From Chloroflexota bacterium (GTDB lineage Bacteria; Chloroflexota; Dehalococcoidia; Plut-88900): a stretch of DNA of 5,589 nt. Every line of letters starts with the position of its first letter. Within the stretch, counting starts at the first letter, position 1. The stretch spans positions 1-5,589 of the forward strand of contig JACZVB010000123.1 of assembly GCA_022572865.1 (NCBI GenBank), in the 5' to 3' direction. Both the position numbers and the translations under genes were made by a program. Below the pieces are notes generated by a model. It was not told where the DNA came from and did no database searches. It worked only from the letters and a program-made list of their open reading frames with translations. Shown here piece after piece: positions 1-5,497 of the stretch.

Positions 1-297
1 GTTGAACGAGGGGCCTCCTTCTGCATTGACGTTGACGGCGTTTCCATCCTTGCGTATGAAGGGGAGACAATTGCATCGGCTATTCTCGCCCATGGCCGCC
101 GTGCCCTCCGCCGTACCCGCATTAAGGACAACCCCCGGGGCCTCTTCTGCGGGATAGGGGTCTGCTACGACTGTTTGGTAATCATCGACGGGACTCCTAA
201 CCTCCGGGCCTGCATGGCCCCGGCCGTCCCCGGCCTTCGGGTACAGACCCAGAAGGGCGTGGGGCCGGCGGAAAGGGAGGCCCGTGGAACAGGTTGA
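1..297 (+). CDS. (2Fe-2S)-binding small subunit of a three-subunit flavoprotein dehydrogenase, 5' end missing
   Basis: Frame 1 is open from the first base to a TGA at 295-297 and encodes 98 residues. No ATG, GTG or TTG codon occurs in frame before the iron-sulfur motif, so the start lies upstream of the window. About ten residues are probably missing, because relatives (HcnA, PDH1 and opine-oxidase small subunits) are around 100 aa. The sequence shows a ferredoxin-like fold: a beta-hairpin ending in AYEGETIASAIL, a basic RRALRRTR stretch, then the plant-type [2Fe-2S] ligands C50-x4-C55-x2-C58-x12-C71 in FCGIGVCYDCLV...RAC. All four cysteines are intact. By family knowledge it relays electrons between flavin centres or out of the complex, in the cytoplasm or at the inner face of the membrane. 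Its end overlaps the next gene by 14 bases in another frame, pointing to translational coupling and a shared complex. The subunit assignment is confident; the substrate of the complex is unknown. Confidence 0.9.
   Translation, partial: VERGASFCIDVDGVSILAYEGETIASAILAHGRRALRRTRIKDNPRGLFCGIGVCYDCLVIIDGTPNLRACMAPAVPGLRVQTQKGVGPAEREARGTG
272..280 (+). promoter_or_regulatory. Ribosome binding site for the GTG start at 284
   Basis: The purine run AAAGGGAGG sits three bases before GTG284, inside the coding end of the small [2Fe-2S] gene. The spacing is a little short if GGAGG pairs with the ribosome and normal (7 bases) if AAAGG does. No ATG occurs in frame near the N-terminal Rossmann strand, and the next GTG (305) would remove half of that strand, so this site decides the start. 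Confidence 0.65.
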
Positions 298-1678
298 CCT
301 GGCCGTGATCGGCGCCGGACCCGCGGGGCTCTCCGCCGCCCTGACCGCACAGGCCGCAGGCCTCAGCGCTACGGTCATCGACGAGAATCCCCGGCCCGGG
401 GGCCAGATCTTCCGGCAGATGCCCGAGGCGTTTCGAGTGGCAAGGCCGGAGGCCCTGGGACACACCTTCCAGAAGGGACAGGCCCTTCTGGAGAAGGTCT
501 CTGGGGCCGGCATCCAGCTCAGGCTAGGCACCACCGTATGGGGTGTGTTCCATCCCCTGACCCTGGCCCTGCATCGGGGAGACTCCACTCAGAGCCTTCG
601 ATGTCGCACCCTGATACTTGCCACCGGGGCATACGACCGTCCCATGCCCTTTCCGGGCTGGACTCTGCCCGGGATCATGACCCTGGGGGGTGCTCAGGCC
701 CTGGTCAAGGGCCAGCGAGTGCTACCTGGGACCAGGATCGTACTCGCGGGCTCAGGCCCTTTCCTGCTGCCAGTCGCGGCCCAGCTTCTAAAAGGAGGCG
801 CTAAGATAGTCGCCATTCTGGAGGCTACCAGGCCGCGGTCCTGGCTGGGCAAGGCAGGCGTTCTCTGGAAGCAGTGGGAGCGCTTCAGGGAGGCATGGGA
901 GTACATGCGCCCAATCGCCGCTGCCCGGGTCCCGGTCAGGTTCGGTCAGACCATCGTCGCCGCCCGGGGAGACCAGGTACTGGAGGAGGTTACCGTCGCA
1001 TCCCTGGACCGGGAGTGGCGGCCCGTCCCCGGCAGTGAATACACCCTGGAAGCCGACACCGCCTGCGTGGGTTTCGGCTTCTCCATAAACACCCAGCTTT
1101 CCACGCTGTGCGGATGTGACCACCAGTACAACCCCGGGTACGGCGGCTGGGTGGTCTCCCACGATAGCTGGCAGCGGACCTCGGCCCAGAACGTCCTGGT
1201 CGCCGGCGAGGCCACGGGAATAGCCGGCGTCGACGCCGCTTTAGCCGAAGGCGCCATCGCAGGCATCGGGGCGGCCCTGGCCCTGGGCCTGATCTCCGAG
1301 GCCGAAGCCCGGAGAAGAGCAGCGCCCCACAGAAGGCGTCTGGACCGGACGCGGCCTTTCGCAGAGATGCTGGGAGCGCTCTTCGCCCCCAGGGAAGGGC
1401 TTCTGGACCTGATTACTGATGAAACGGTGGTCTGCCGTTGTGAGGAAGTGACCGCCGCCGAAGTGAGGCAGGCTGTAGACAGCGGCGCAAGGGATGTGAA
1501 CGGAGTGAAATCCAGGGCCAGGGCGGGCATGGGCCTGTGCCAGGGAAGGGTTTGCGGGCCTGTAGTGGCGGAACTGGTGGCCCGGGGCACGGGCCGGCCT
1601 GTAGAAGAAGTCGGAGTGTTCTCCGCCAGGCCCATTACCAAACCGGTCTCCCTGGCCGCCATCGCCCGCATGGAATGA
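284..1678 (+). CDS. FAD/NAD(P)-type oxidoreductase subunit with C-terminal BFD-like [2Fe-2S] domain (HcnB/OoxA/PDH1-alpha-like)
   Basis: The protein has 464 residues, the usual size for HcnB, OoxA/NoxA and PDH1-alpha relatives, and starts with GTG. An N-terminal dinucleotide-binding motif GAGPAG (residues 10-15) is followed by an acidic end of strand two (VIDEN, 31-35). The second FAD signature ATGAYDRP lies at 113-120. A second Rossmann motif, VLAGSGP, lies at 153-159, and the flavin-closing segment VLVAGEATGIAGVDAA at 304-319. The last 80 residues form a BFD-like [2Fe-2S] domain with ligands C384, C386 (CRCEE), C419 and C424 (CQGRVC), all present. In related complexes this subunit does not hold the primary substrate site; it takes electrons from the DAO-type subunit and passes them on through its cofactors. 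It overlaps the small [2Fe-2S] gene by 14 bases and is followed after 88 bases by the DAO subunit. The gene looks intact. The physiological acceptor and substrate are not visible. Confidence 0.92.
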   Translation: MEQVDLAVIGAGPAGLSAALTAQAAGLSATVIDENPRPGGQIFRQMPEAFRVARPEALGHTFQKGQALLEKVSGAGIQLRLGTTVWGVFHPLTLALHRGDSTQSLRCRTLILATGAYDRPMPFPGWTLPGIMTLGGAQALVKGQRVLPGTRIVLAGSGPFLLPVAAQLLKGGAKIVAILEATRPRSWLGKAGVLWKQWERFREAWEYMRPIAAARVPVRFGQTIVAARGDQVLEEVTVASLDREWRPVPGSEYTLEADTACVGFGFSINTQLSTLCGCDHQYNPGYGGWVVSHDSWQRTSAQNVLVAGEATGIAGVDAALAEGAIAGIGAALALGLISEAEARRRAAPHRRRLDRTRPFAEMLGALFAPREGLLDLITDETVVCRCEEVTAAEVRQAVDSGARDVNGVKSRARAGMGLCQGRVCGPVVAELVARGTGRPVEEVGVFSARPITKPVSLAAIARME

Positions 1679-1703
1679 ATTAAGCTTCGGTTCCGCAGTT
1701 GCC

Positions 1704-1728
1704 CGGACCAATATGGGCCGGGGGTCCG
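1704..1728 (+). repeat. Weak inverted repeat in the gap between the two large flavoprotein subunit genes
   Basis: CGGACC (1704-1709) is the exact reverse complement of GGTCCG (1723-1728), with a 13-base GC-rich loop. It lies in the 88-base gap 1679-1766. No T-tract follows; the next bases are TCCTCCT (1729-1735), so it is not a normal intrinsic terminator. The UCCUC part of that stretch could pair with GAGGG (1755-1759) of the next ribosome binding site. Roles as an mRNA processing, stability or translation-control element are possible but unproven. Apart from this and the ribosome binding site the gap holds nothing recognisable. Confidence 0.35.
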
Positions 1729-1753
1729 TCCTCCTAATCTGCTCTATGAAATG

Positions 1754-1759
1754 AGAGGG
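1754..1759 (+). promoter_or_regulatory. Ribosome binding site for the TTG start at 1767
   Basis: AGAGGG lies seven bases before TTG1767. In this frame a TGA occurs at 1752-1754, so translation cannot begin further upstream. The FAD-binding strand begins within six codons after the TTG, so no later start keeps the domain whole. The TTG call is therefore nearly forced. Confidence 0.75.
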
Positions 1760-1766
1760 TGCAAAC

Positions 1767-2930
1767 TTGGTCCAAAAGAGCGTAGACGCCGTGGTCATCG
1801 GCGGAGGCATCCTGGGTGCCGCCACCGCCTACCATCTTACCCGGTTCGGGGCTGAGGTTTGCCTGGTCGAAAGGGGGGCCATCGCCTCAGGGACCTCGGG
1901 CGCGTGCGACGGCCAGATCCTGATAGCCGACCGGCACCCGGGCCCCGAGCTGGAGCTTGGCAAGCTAGCCCTCAAGCGCTGGGATGAGCTGGCCCGGGAG
2001 CTTCCCATCGACATCGAATATGAAGCCAGGGGCAGCACCCTGATCGCAGAGGTGGAGGAAGACGTGACCGCCCTGGCCCACCTGGTTGATTCCCTTAAGG
2101 GCGAAGGGATACGGGCCCATATACTCCAGGGGCCCGAGATGCGAGACCTGGAGCCTGAGCTGGCCGAGGACATTCCAGGCCTGGCCTGGTTCCCGGACCA
2201 CGCGCAGGTGCAGCCCCAGCTAGCCTGCTGGGGTATGGCCCAGGCGGCCCGAGAGGGCGGCGCAATCCTGGAGACCCATACCGAGGTGGTAGCCATAGAA
2301 AGGGACCCCCGAGGGCGGGTATCTACTGTCGTTACGTCCAATGGCCCCATCACCACTCCCGTAGTGGTAAACGCGGCGGGGGCCTGGAGCCCCACCATAG
2401 GCGAGATGGTCGGGATTCGGGTGCCCGTCAAGCCCAGACGAGGCCATATCGTAGTGACGGAGCCGGTCCCACCCATTCTGCGACATTCCGCAATGGAGGC
2501 CTCCTATACCCGCACCATAGACGCCGACGATGCGGCGCTCCAGGTGGCCATGGTGATAGAGCACACGAAAAGCGGCACTATGCTCTTCGGCAGCAGCCGG
2601 GAATTCGTCGACTTCGACCGTCGAGAGAGTCTGGAGGCCATCAGGGGCATCGTAAGGCGGGCCATACGGTTCTTCCCCGCACTGGCCCGGGTCCAGGCGA
2701 TACGCTGCTACACGGGCTTCCGCCCCTATACTCCAGACCACCTGCCTATCCTGGGCGAGTGCGAGCAGGTGCCGGGGTTCTATCTGGCCACGGGCCACGA
2801 GGGCGGGGGCATCTGCATGGGGCCTATCTCAGGGAAGCTGGTAGCCCAGCAGATCACCGGCCAGACCCCAGACCTCTCTCTTGAGGCCTACAATATCAGC
2901 AGATTCGACCGCGACTCTAAGTCAGGGTAG
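1767..2930 (+). CDS. DAO-family FAD-dependent oxidoreductase, putative catalytic subunit of an amine/amino-acid dehydrogenase
   Basis: The protein has 387 residues with a TTG start fixed by its ribosome binding site and an in-frame upstream stop. It has the D-amino-acid oxidase / sarcosine oxidase fold: AVVIGGGILGAATAYHL with the dinucleotide motif GGGILG (12-17); E35 at the end of strand two for the FAD ribose; the flavin-proximal segment SGTSGACDGQI (41-51); the mid-domain HAQVQPQLACWGMAQAA (145-161); VNAAGAWS (201-208); and the C-terminal FAD-contact region from TGFRPYTPDHLPILG (316-330) to LATGHEGGGICMGPISGKL (340-358). These cover the whole family, so the enzyme appears complete. It should oxidise a C-N bond of an amino acid, N-substituted amino acid or opine, reducing FAD. 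Because it sits with a [2Fe-2S] protein and a BFD-type flavoprotein, it probably acts as a dehydrogenase feeding an electron carrier rather than as an oxygen-using oxidase. HcnC, OoxB/NoxB, LhpB-like and PDH1-beta proteins are its likely relatives; the sequence alone does not separate them. Confidence 0.9.
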   Translation: MVQKSVDAVVIGGGILGAATAYHLTRFGAEVCLVERGAIASGTSGACDGQILIADRHPGPELELGKLALKRWDELARELPIDIEYEARGSTLIAEVEEDVTALAHLVDSLKGEGIRAHILQGPEMRDLEPELAEDIPGLAWFPDHAQVQPQLACWGMAQAAREGGAILETHTEVVAIERDPRGRVSTVVTSNGPITTPVVVNAAGAWSPTIGEMVGIRVPVKPRRGHIVVTEPVPPILRHSAMEASYTRTIDADDAALQVAMVIEHTKSGTMLFGSSREFVDFDRRESLEAIRGIVRRAIRFFPALARVQAIRCYTGFRPYTPDHLPILGECEQVPGFYLATGHEGGGICMGPISGKLVAQQITGQTPDLSLEAYNISRFDRDSKSG

Positions 2931-2965
2931 CCCCGGAGCAAGGGCCTTGACCCTCGCCACTTACC
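2931..2965. other. Convergent intergenic junction between the two operons
   Basis: Only 35 bases separate the TAG ending the plus-strand dehydrogenase operon from the TAG ending the minus-strand CoA-enzyme operon. AGGGTA (2924-2929, overlapping the first stop) is complementary to TACCCT (2962-2967, overlapping the second stop), and AGGG (2941-2944) can pair with CCCT (2951-2954). No run of T residues follows on either strand, so a standard bidirectional intrinsic terminator is not evident; termination here may be Rho-dependent or via this weak structure. Confidence 0.4.
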
Positions 2966-4168
2966 CTACTTGACGGCCCCTTCCTCCCGGAGTTTTTCTA
3001 CCTTCTCCAGGCTGTAGCCCAGCGACTCCAGCACCTCCTCAGTGTTCTCGCCGTTCATTGGCGAGAAGCGGCGCAGGCCCGGGGCCTCTCCCTCGAACTT
3101 AAAGGGCACTCCCACCTGCCTCACTTTGCCCGCCGTAGGGTGCTCCAGGTCGATGATCATCTCCCTGGCCTGGACCTGGGGGTCCGAGGCCACCTCATCT
3201 AGGGAATACACCTTGCCGACGCAGGTGTCCACCCGGCTCAGAATCTCGAACCACTCGTCTCGGGTGCGGGTACGGAAGGCCTTCTCAAGCTCCTCCCTGA
3301 CCCGCCGGTCCTGCTGGCCAAAGGCATCGAACTCCGATAGGTGCTCCAGGCCCATGGCCTGGCAAAGGCCCTGGTAGAACCAGGGCTCCAGGCTGGAAAT
3401 AGCGATGTATTTATCGTCGCTGGTCCGGTATATCGAATACCTGGGGTCTCCCCCGGCCAGCCTGCCCTTGCCCCGGTCCGGGATAACGCCCGTCTTGTAG
3501 TAGTCCTCGAACATCGACGCCATGAGGTACACCACCCCGTCGGCCATGGCCACGTCTACGTAGCTCCCCTTCCCTGTGGCCTGACGCCCCACCAGGGCCG
3601 AGAGGACCGCCACCGCCGCCGTAAGGCCTCCGCCTGCGAAGTCGGCTATAAAGTTCCAGGGTATGGCGTGGTCGCCGTTCGGCGTGCCGATGGTCCCCTG
3701 GGCCCCGGCTATGGATATGTAGTTCAGGTCGTGTCCCACCATACTTCTATACGGGCCCGTCTGCCCGTAGCCCGTGACCGATAGATAGATGATCTCGGGA
3801 TTGATCTTCTTTATGGTCTCGTAGTCCACCCCCAGCCTTTTCACCACCCCGGGCCTGAACTCCTCCACGATGACATCGGCGGTTTTGGCAAGCTTGTAGA
3901 ATATCTCTCTGGCCGCATCGTTCTTCAGATTGAGGGATATGCTCCGCTTGTTTCTGCCCATTGCGTCGTAGGCGCAGTCCTCCTCCGTCCGGTTCAGCCA
4001 GCCGGCCCCCTTTTCGGCCCCTTTGACCGCCGCGCGCCGCCCCGACAGGCCCACCTCCTCCACCTTCAACACGTCGGCGCCCAGGTCGGCCAGGACCATG
4101 GTGCAAAAAGGGCCCGGGGCCATGCGGGACAGGTCCAGCACCTTTATTCCTTCCAACGGCAAGCCCAT
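2966..4168 (-). CDS. CaiB/BaiF-family enzyme, probable alpha-methylacyl-CoA racemase
   Basis: The protein has 400 residues, with an ATG start at 4168 and AAAAGGAG seven bases before it. The class III CoA-transferase fold is clear: LEGIKVLDLSRMAPGP (5-20), LADLGADVLKVE (26-37), RNKRSISLNLK (72-82), EEFRPGVVKRLGVDYE (102-117) and TGYGQTGPY (132-140). Unlike a plain transferase it has the racemase residues: H146 in GHDLNYISIAG, D176 in FIADFAGGG and E261 in SSLEPWFY. The H-to-D and H-to-E spacings (30 and 115) equal those of M. tuberculosis MCR (H126, D156, E241) and human AMACR (H122, D152, E237). The segment GGDPRYSIYRTSDDKYIAIS (239-258) also resembles that family. In it, His and Asp exchange the alpha proton of a 2-methylacyl-CoA to interconvert R and S forms. 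The protein has roughly 20 additional residues (about 40-65) relative to MCR before RNKRS. It lies 30 bases downstream of a second CaiB-type gene, almost certainly in the same transcript. The alternative is a CoA transferase using D176. The substrate is unknown. Confidence 0.82.
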   Translation of the reverse strand: MGLPLEGIKVLDLSRMAPGPFCTMVLADLGADVLKVEEVGLSGRRAAVKGAEKGAGWLNRTEEDCAYDAMGRNKRSISLNLKNDAAREIFYKLAKTADVIVEEFRPGVVKRLGVDYETIKKINPEIIYLSVTGYGQTGPYRSMVGHDLNYISIAGAQGTIGTPNGDHAIPWNFIADFAGGGLTAAVAVLSALVGRQATGKGSYVDVAMADGVVYLMASMFEDYYKTGVIPDRGKGRLAGGDPRYSIYRTSDDKYIAISSLEPWFYQGLCQAMGLEHLSEFDAFGQQDRRVREELEKAFRTRTRDEWFEILSRVDTCVGKVYSLDEVASDPQVQAREMIIDLEHPTAGKVRQVGVPFKFEGEAPGLRRFSPMNGENTEEVLESLGYSLEKVEKLREEGAVK

Positions 4169-4175
4169 AGTGTCG

Positions 4176-4183
4176 CTCCTTTT
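4176..4183 (-). promoter_or_regulatory. Ribosome binding site of the racemase-like gene
   Basis: On the minus strand AAAAGGAG lies seven bases upstream of ATG4168, within the 30-base gap to the preceding gene. It is the clearest Shine-Dalgarno in the window and supports this start. It directly abuts the palindrome at 4184-4194. Confidence 0.75.
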
Positions 4184-4194
4184 GATACTGTATC
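4184..4194. promoter_or_regulatory. 11-bp palindrome GATACTGTATC, candidate operator half of a pair
   Basis: This perfect odd palindrome (arms GATAC/GTATC, central T) fills part of the 30-base gap between the two CoA-enzyme genes, next to the ribosome binding site. It matches the palindrome at 5486-5496 at nine of eleven positions, and the two differences are symmetric and compensating (consensus GAWACTGTWTC). A one-base centre cannot form an RNA hairpin, so a DNA site for a dimeric regulator is the more natural reading. Such a role is inference; no regulator gene is in the window. Confidence 0.35.
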
Positions 4195-4198
4195 CCGC

Positions 4199-5422
4199 TT
4201 ACTCCTCTGTGGTGATCACACCTTCGGCCATGAGGTCACCGATCTCCTCATCGGTCATGCCCAGAATCTCTTTGTACACCAGCTCGTTATGCTGGCCAAG
4301 GCAGGGGCCGGCGGACCGCAGCTTTCCGGGGGTTTTGGAGAGCTCGAAGGAGAGCCCATCGTAGGCATGACGCCCTATAACCGGGTGGTCAAGATACTGG
4401 AAGAAGTCCCGATGCCTCACCTGCGGATCGTCGAACTGGTCCTGAGCGCTCTGGACCGTTCCCGAGGCCACCCCAGCCCCCTGCATCTTCTCCATGACCT
4501 CTCGGGGTGTGTAGCCCAGGGTCCACTCGCCTATAAGACGGTCCATCTCCTCCTCGTTCCTCCTCCTGTTTCTCAAGGTCGAGAACCGTTCCTCCCGAGT
4601 CCACTCAGGGTCCCCGAGAACGCGGCAGAAGGCAGCCCATTCCTCGTCTGTAAAAACAGCGATAGCACACCAGGCGTCATTCCCCTTGCAAGGGTAAGCG
4701 TTATGTGGAGCGGCACTGGGGTCCCGGTTGCCCACCCGGCACCACTCCCGGCCGTTGACTGCATAGTCCAACTGGACCGGGGCCAGGAACTGGATGCCGC
4801 ACTCCAACTGGGAGAGATCCAGGTGCTGTCCCTGCCCCGTCTTCCTACGATGGTCAAGGGCCGCCACCAGTGCTATCGAGCCGTAAAATGGCGAAATGAA
4901 GTCGGTGTAGGCGCCATAAGGAATGGCGGGAAGTCTATCGGGCCACCCCGTCAGATGGCCGAACCCAGCCAGGCTTGCCATCATCATCCCGAATCCGATG
5001 AACCCGCCGTGGGGGCCTCCGTGCCCCTGCTGGCTGGCGCTGAAGTAGATGATGTCCGGTTTGATCTTTCGCACGCTCTCGTAGTCCAGGCCCCACTTCA
5101 CCATCGCCTTGGGGCTGAAGGACTCGGCCACCACGTCCGCCCAGAGCACGAACCTCCTGGCGATCCCTATGCCCTTGGGTGTATTCAGATCGAGGCTTAC
5201 GCCGTACTTGCTGGAGTTGTAGTCGGCCATGAAGGCGCTGCGGTCCACCCCCGGCACCCCGTCCTTGAAGGGCGGCGCAACCCCTAGCGTGTCCAGATGG
5301 GTGTGGGACTCGATGTGGACTACCGTTGCGCCGTGGTCAGCCAGGTTCTTGGTGGTTATAGGCCCGACCCCCACCCACGCGAAGTCGGCCACCTTTACCC
5401 CTTCAAATATCTGCTTGCTCAA
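4199..5422 (-). CDS. Class III (CaiB/BaiF) CoA transferase
   Basis: The protein has 407 residues and begins with TTG at 5422, supported by AGGTGAGGG six bases upstream; the family N-terminus FEGVKVADFAWVGVGP starts right after it. Family landmarks in order: NLADHGATVVHIES (26-39), SSKYGVSLDLNTPKG (70-84), ADVVAESFSPKAM (95-107), GLDYESVRKIKPDIIYFSAS (111-130), the catalytic segment IPYGAYTDFISPFYGS (167-182) with D174, and TGQGQHLDLSQLE (195-207). D174 corresponds to the Asp of formyl-CoA transferase (D169) that forms acyl-aspartyl and aspartyl-CoA intermediates. At the site of the racemase His, 30 residues before this Asp, the protein has F144, so it is expected to be a transferase rather than a racemase. 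It would move CoA from an acyl-CoA donor to a free carboxylic acid in the cytoplasm. It is the first gene of a two-gene unit with the racemase-like gene 30 bases downstream. Donor and acceptor cannot be told from sequence. Confidence 0.88.
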   Translation of the reverse strand: MSKQIFEGVKVADFAWVGVGPITTKNLADHGATVVHIESHTHLDTLGVAPPFKDGVPGVDRSAFMADYNSSKYGVSLDLNTPKGIGIARRFVLWADVVAESFSPKAMVKWGLDYESVRKIKPDIIYFSASQQGHGGPHGGFIGFGMMMASLAGFGHLTGWPDRLPAIPYGAYTDFISPFYGSIALVAALDHRRKTGQGQHLDLSQLECGIQFLAPVQLDYAVNGREWCRVGNRDPSAAPHNAYPCKGNDAWCAIAVFTDEEWAAFCRVLGDPEWTREERFSTLRNRRRNEEEMDRLIGEWTLGYTPREVMEKMQGAGVASGTVQSAQDQFDDPQVRHRDFFQYLDHPVIGRHAYDGLSFELSKTPGKLRSAGPCLGQHNELVYKEILGMTDEEIGDLMAEGVITTEE

Positions 5423-5428
5423 TTATAT

Positions 5429-5437
5429 CCCTCACCT
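5429..5437 (-). promoter_or_regulatory. Ribosome binding site for the TTG start at 5422
   Basis: On the minus strand AGGTGAGGG lies six bases before TTG5422. It supports an initiation at TTG that puts the protein's first residues at the normal family N-terminus. Confidence 0.7.
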
Positions 5438-5472
5438 AAATAACCAATGGCGCTAGCTTACGCAGCGTTCAC

Positions 5473-5488
5473 AACCGGTTCCAAGGAA
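5473..5488. promoter_or_regulatory. Adjacent short palindromes upstream of the CoA-enzyme operon
   Basis: AACCGGTT (5473-5480) is a perfect 8-bp palindrome. It overlaps the inverted repeat TTCC-AA-GGAA (5479-5488), which in turn overlaps the palindrome at 5486-5496. The cluster lies about 50-75 bases upstream of the TTG start, where a promoter and its operators would be expected. No convincing -35/-10 pair was found on the minus strand, so the promoter itself is not called. Confidence 0.3.
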
Positions 5489-5496
5489 ACTGTTTC
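5486..5496. promoter_or_regulatory. 11-bp palindrome GAAACTGTTTC, second member of a candidate operator pair
   Basis: A perfect odd palindrome (arms GAAAC/GTTTC, central T) lies 63 bases upstream of the first CoA-enzyme gene. It shares the core ACTGT and outer GA/TC with the palindrome at 4184-4194, with a symmetric A/T swap at the third and ninth bases. Its place in the only long non-coding region in front of this operon suits an operator. The binding protein is unknown. Confidence 0.4.
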
Positions 5497-5497
5497 A

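Noticed and set aside
946..1671. A 241-codon open frame antisense to the FAD/BFD subunit gene, and similar ones at 1829-2476 and 2220-2798
   Set aside because: Low-complexity Ser/Ala/Pro/Arg-rich translations without motifs, fully inside well-supported genes on the other strand.
1746..1754. ATG-AAA-TGA mini-frame just before the DAO subunit gene
   Set aside because: Two codons with no ribosome binding site of its own; most likely chance, though its TGA usefully excludes an earlier start for the DAO gene.
1..2930. Naming the operon hcnABC (hydrogen cyanide synthase)
   Set aside because: Gene order and folds fit, but the same set occurs in opine, proline and hydroxyproline dehydrogenases, and I see no residue that points to glycine as substrate.
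2939..2949. CAAGG-G-CCTTG as a terminator hairpin
   Set aside because: The loop would be a single base and no T-tract follows on either strand.
4289..5287. A 332-codon open frame on the plus strand, antisense to the CoA transferase gene
   Set aside because: Its translation has no recognisable domain, and the opposite strand encodes a complete, conserved CaiB/BaiF protein with a good ribosome binding site. Long antisense frames are common in GC-rich genes.
284..5422. A single pathway linking the dehydrogenase and CoA blocks, for example amino acid to 2-oxo acid to 2-hydroxyacyl-CoA as in clostridial fermentations with class III CoA transferases
   Set aside because: The blocks are convergent and not co-transcribed, and neither a 2-hydroxyacid dehydrogenase nor a dehydratase is present in the window, so the link would be speculation.
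5422..5427. A TATAAT hexamer on the minus strand as a -10 promoter box
   Set aside because: It overlaps the first base of the TTG start codon and lies downstream of the ribosome binding site, so it cannot be the promoter of this gene unless the real start is further in, which would trim the conserved N-terminus.
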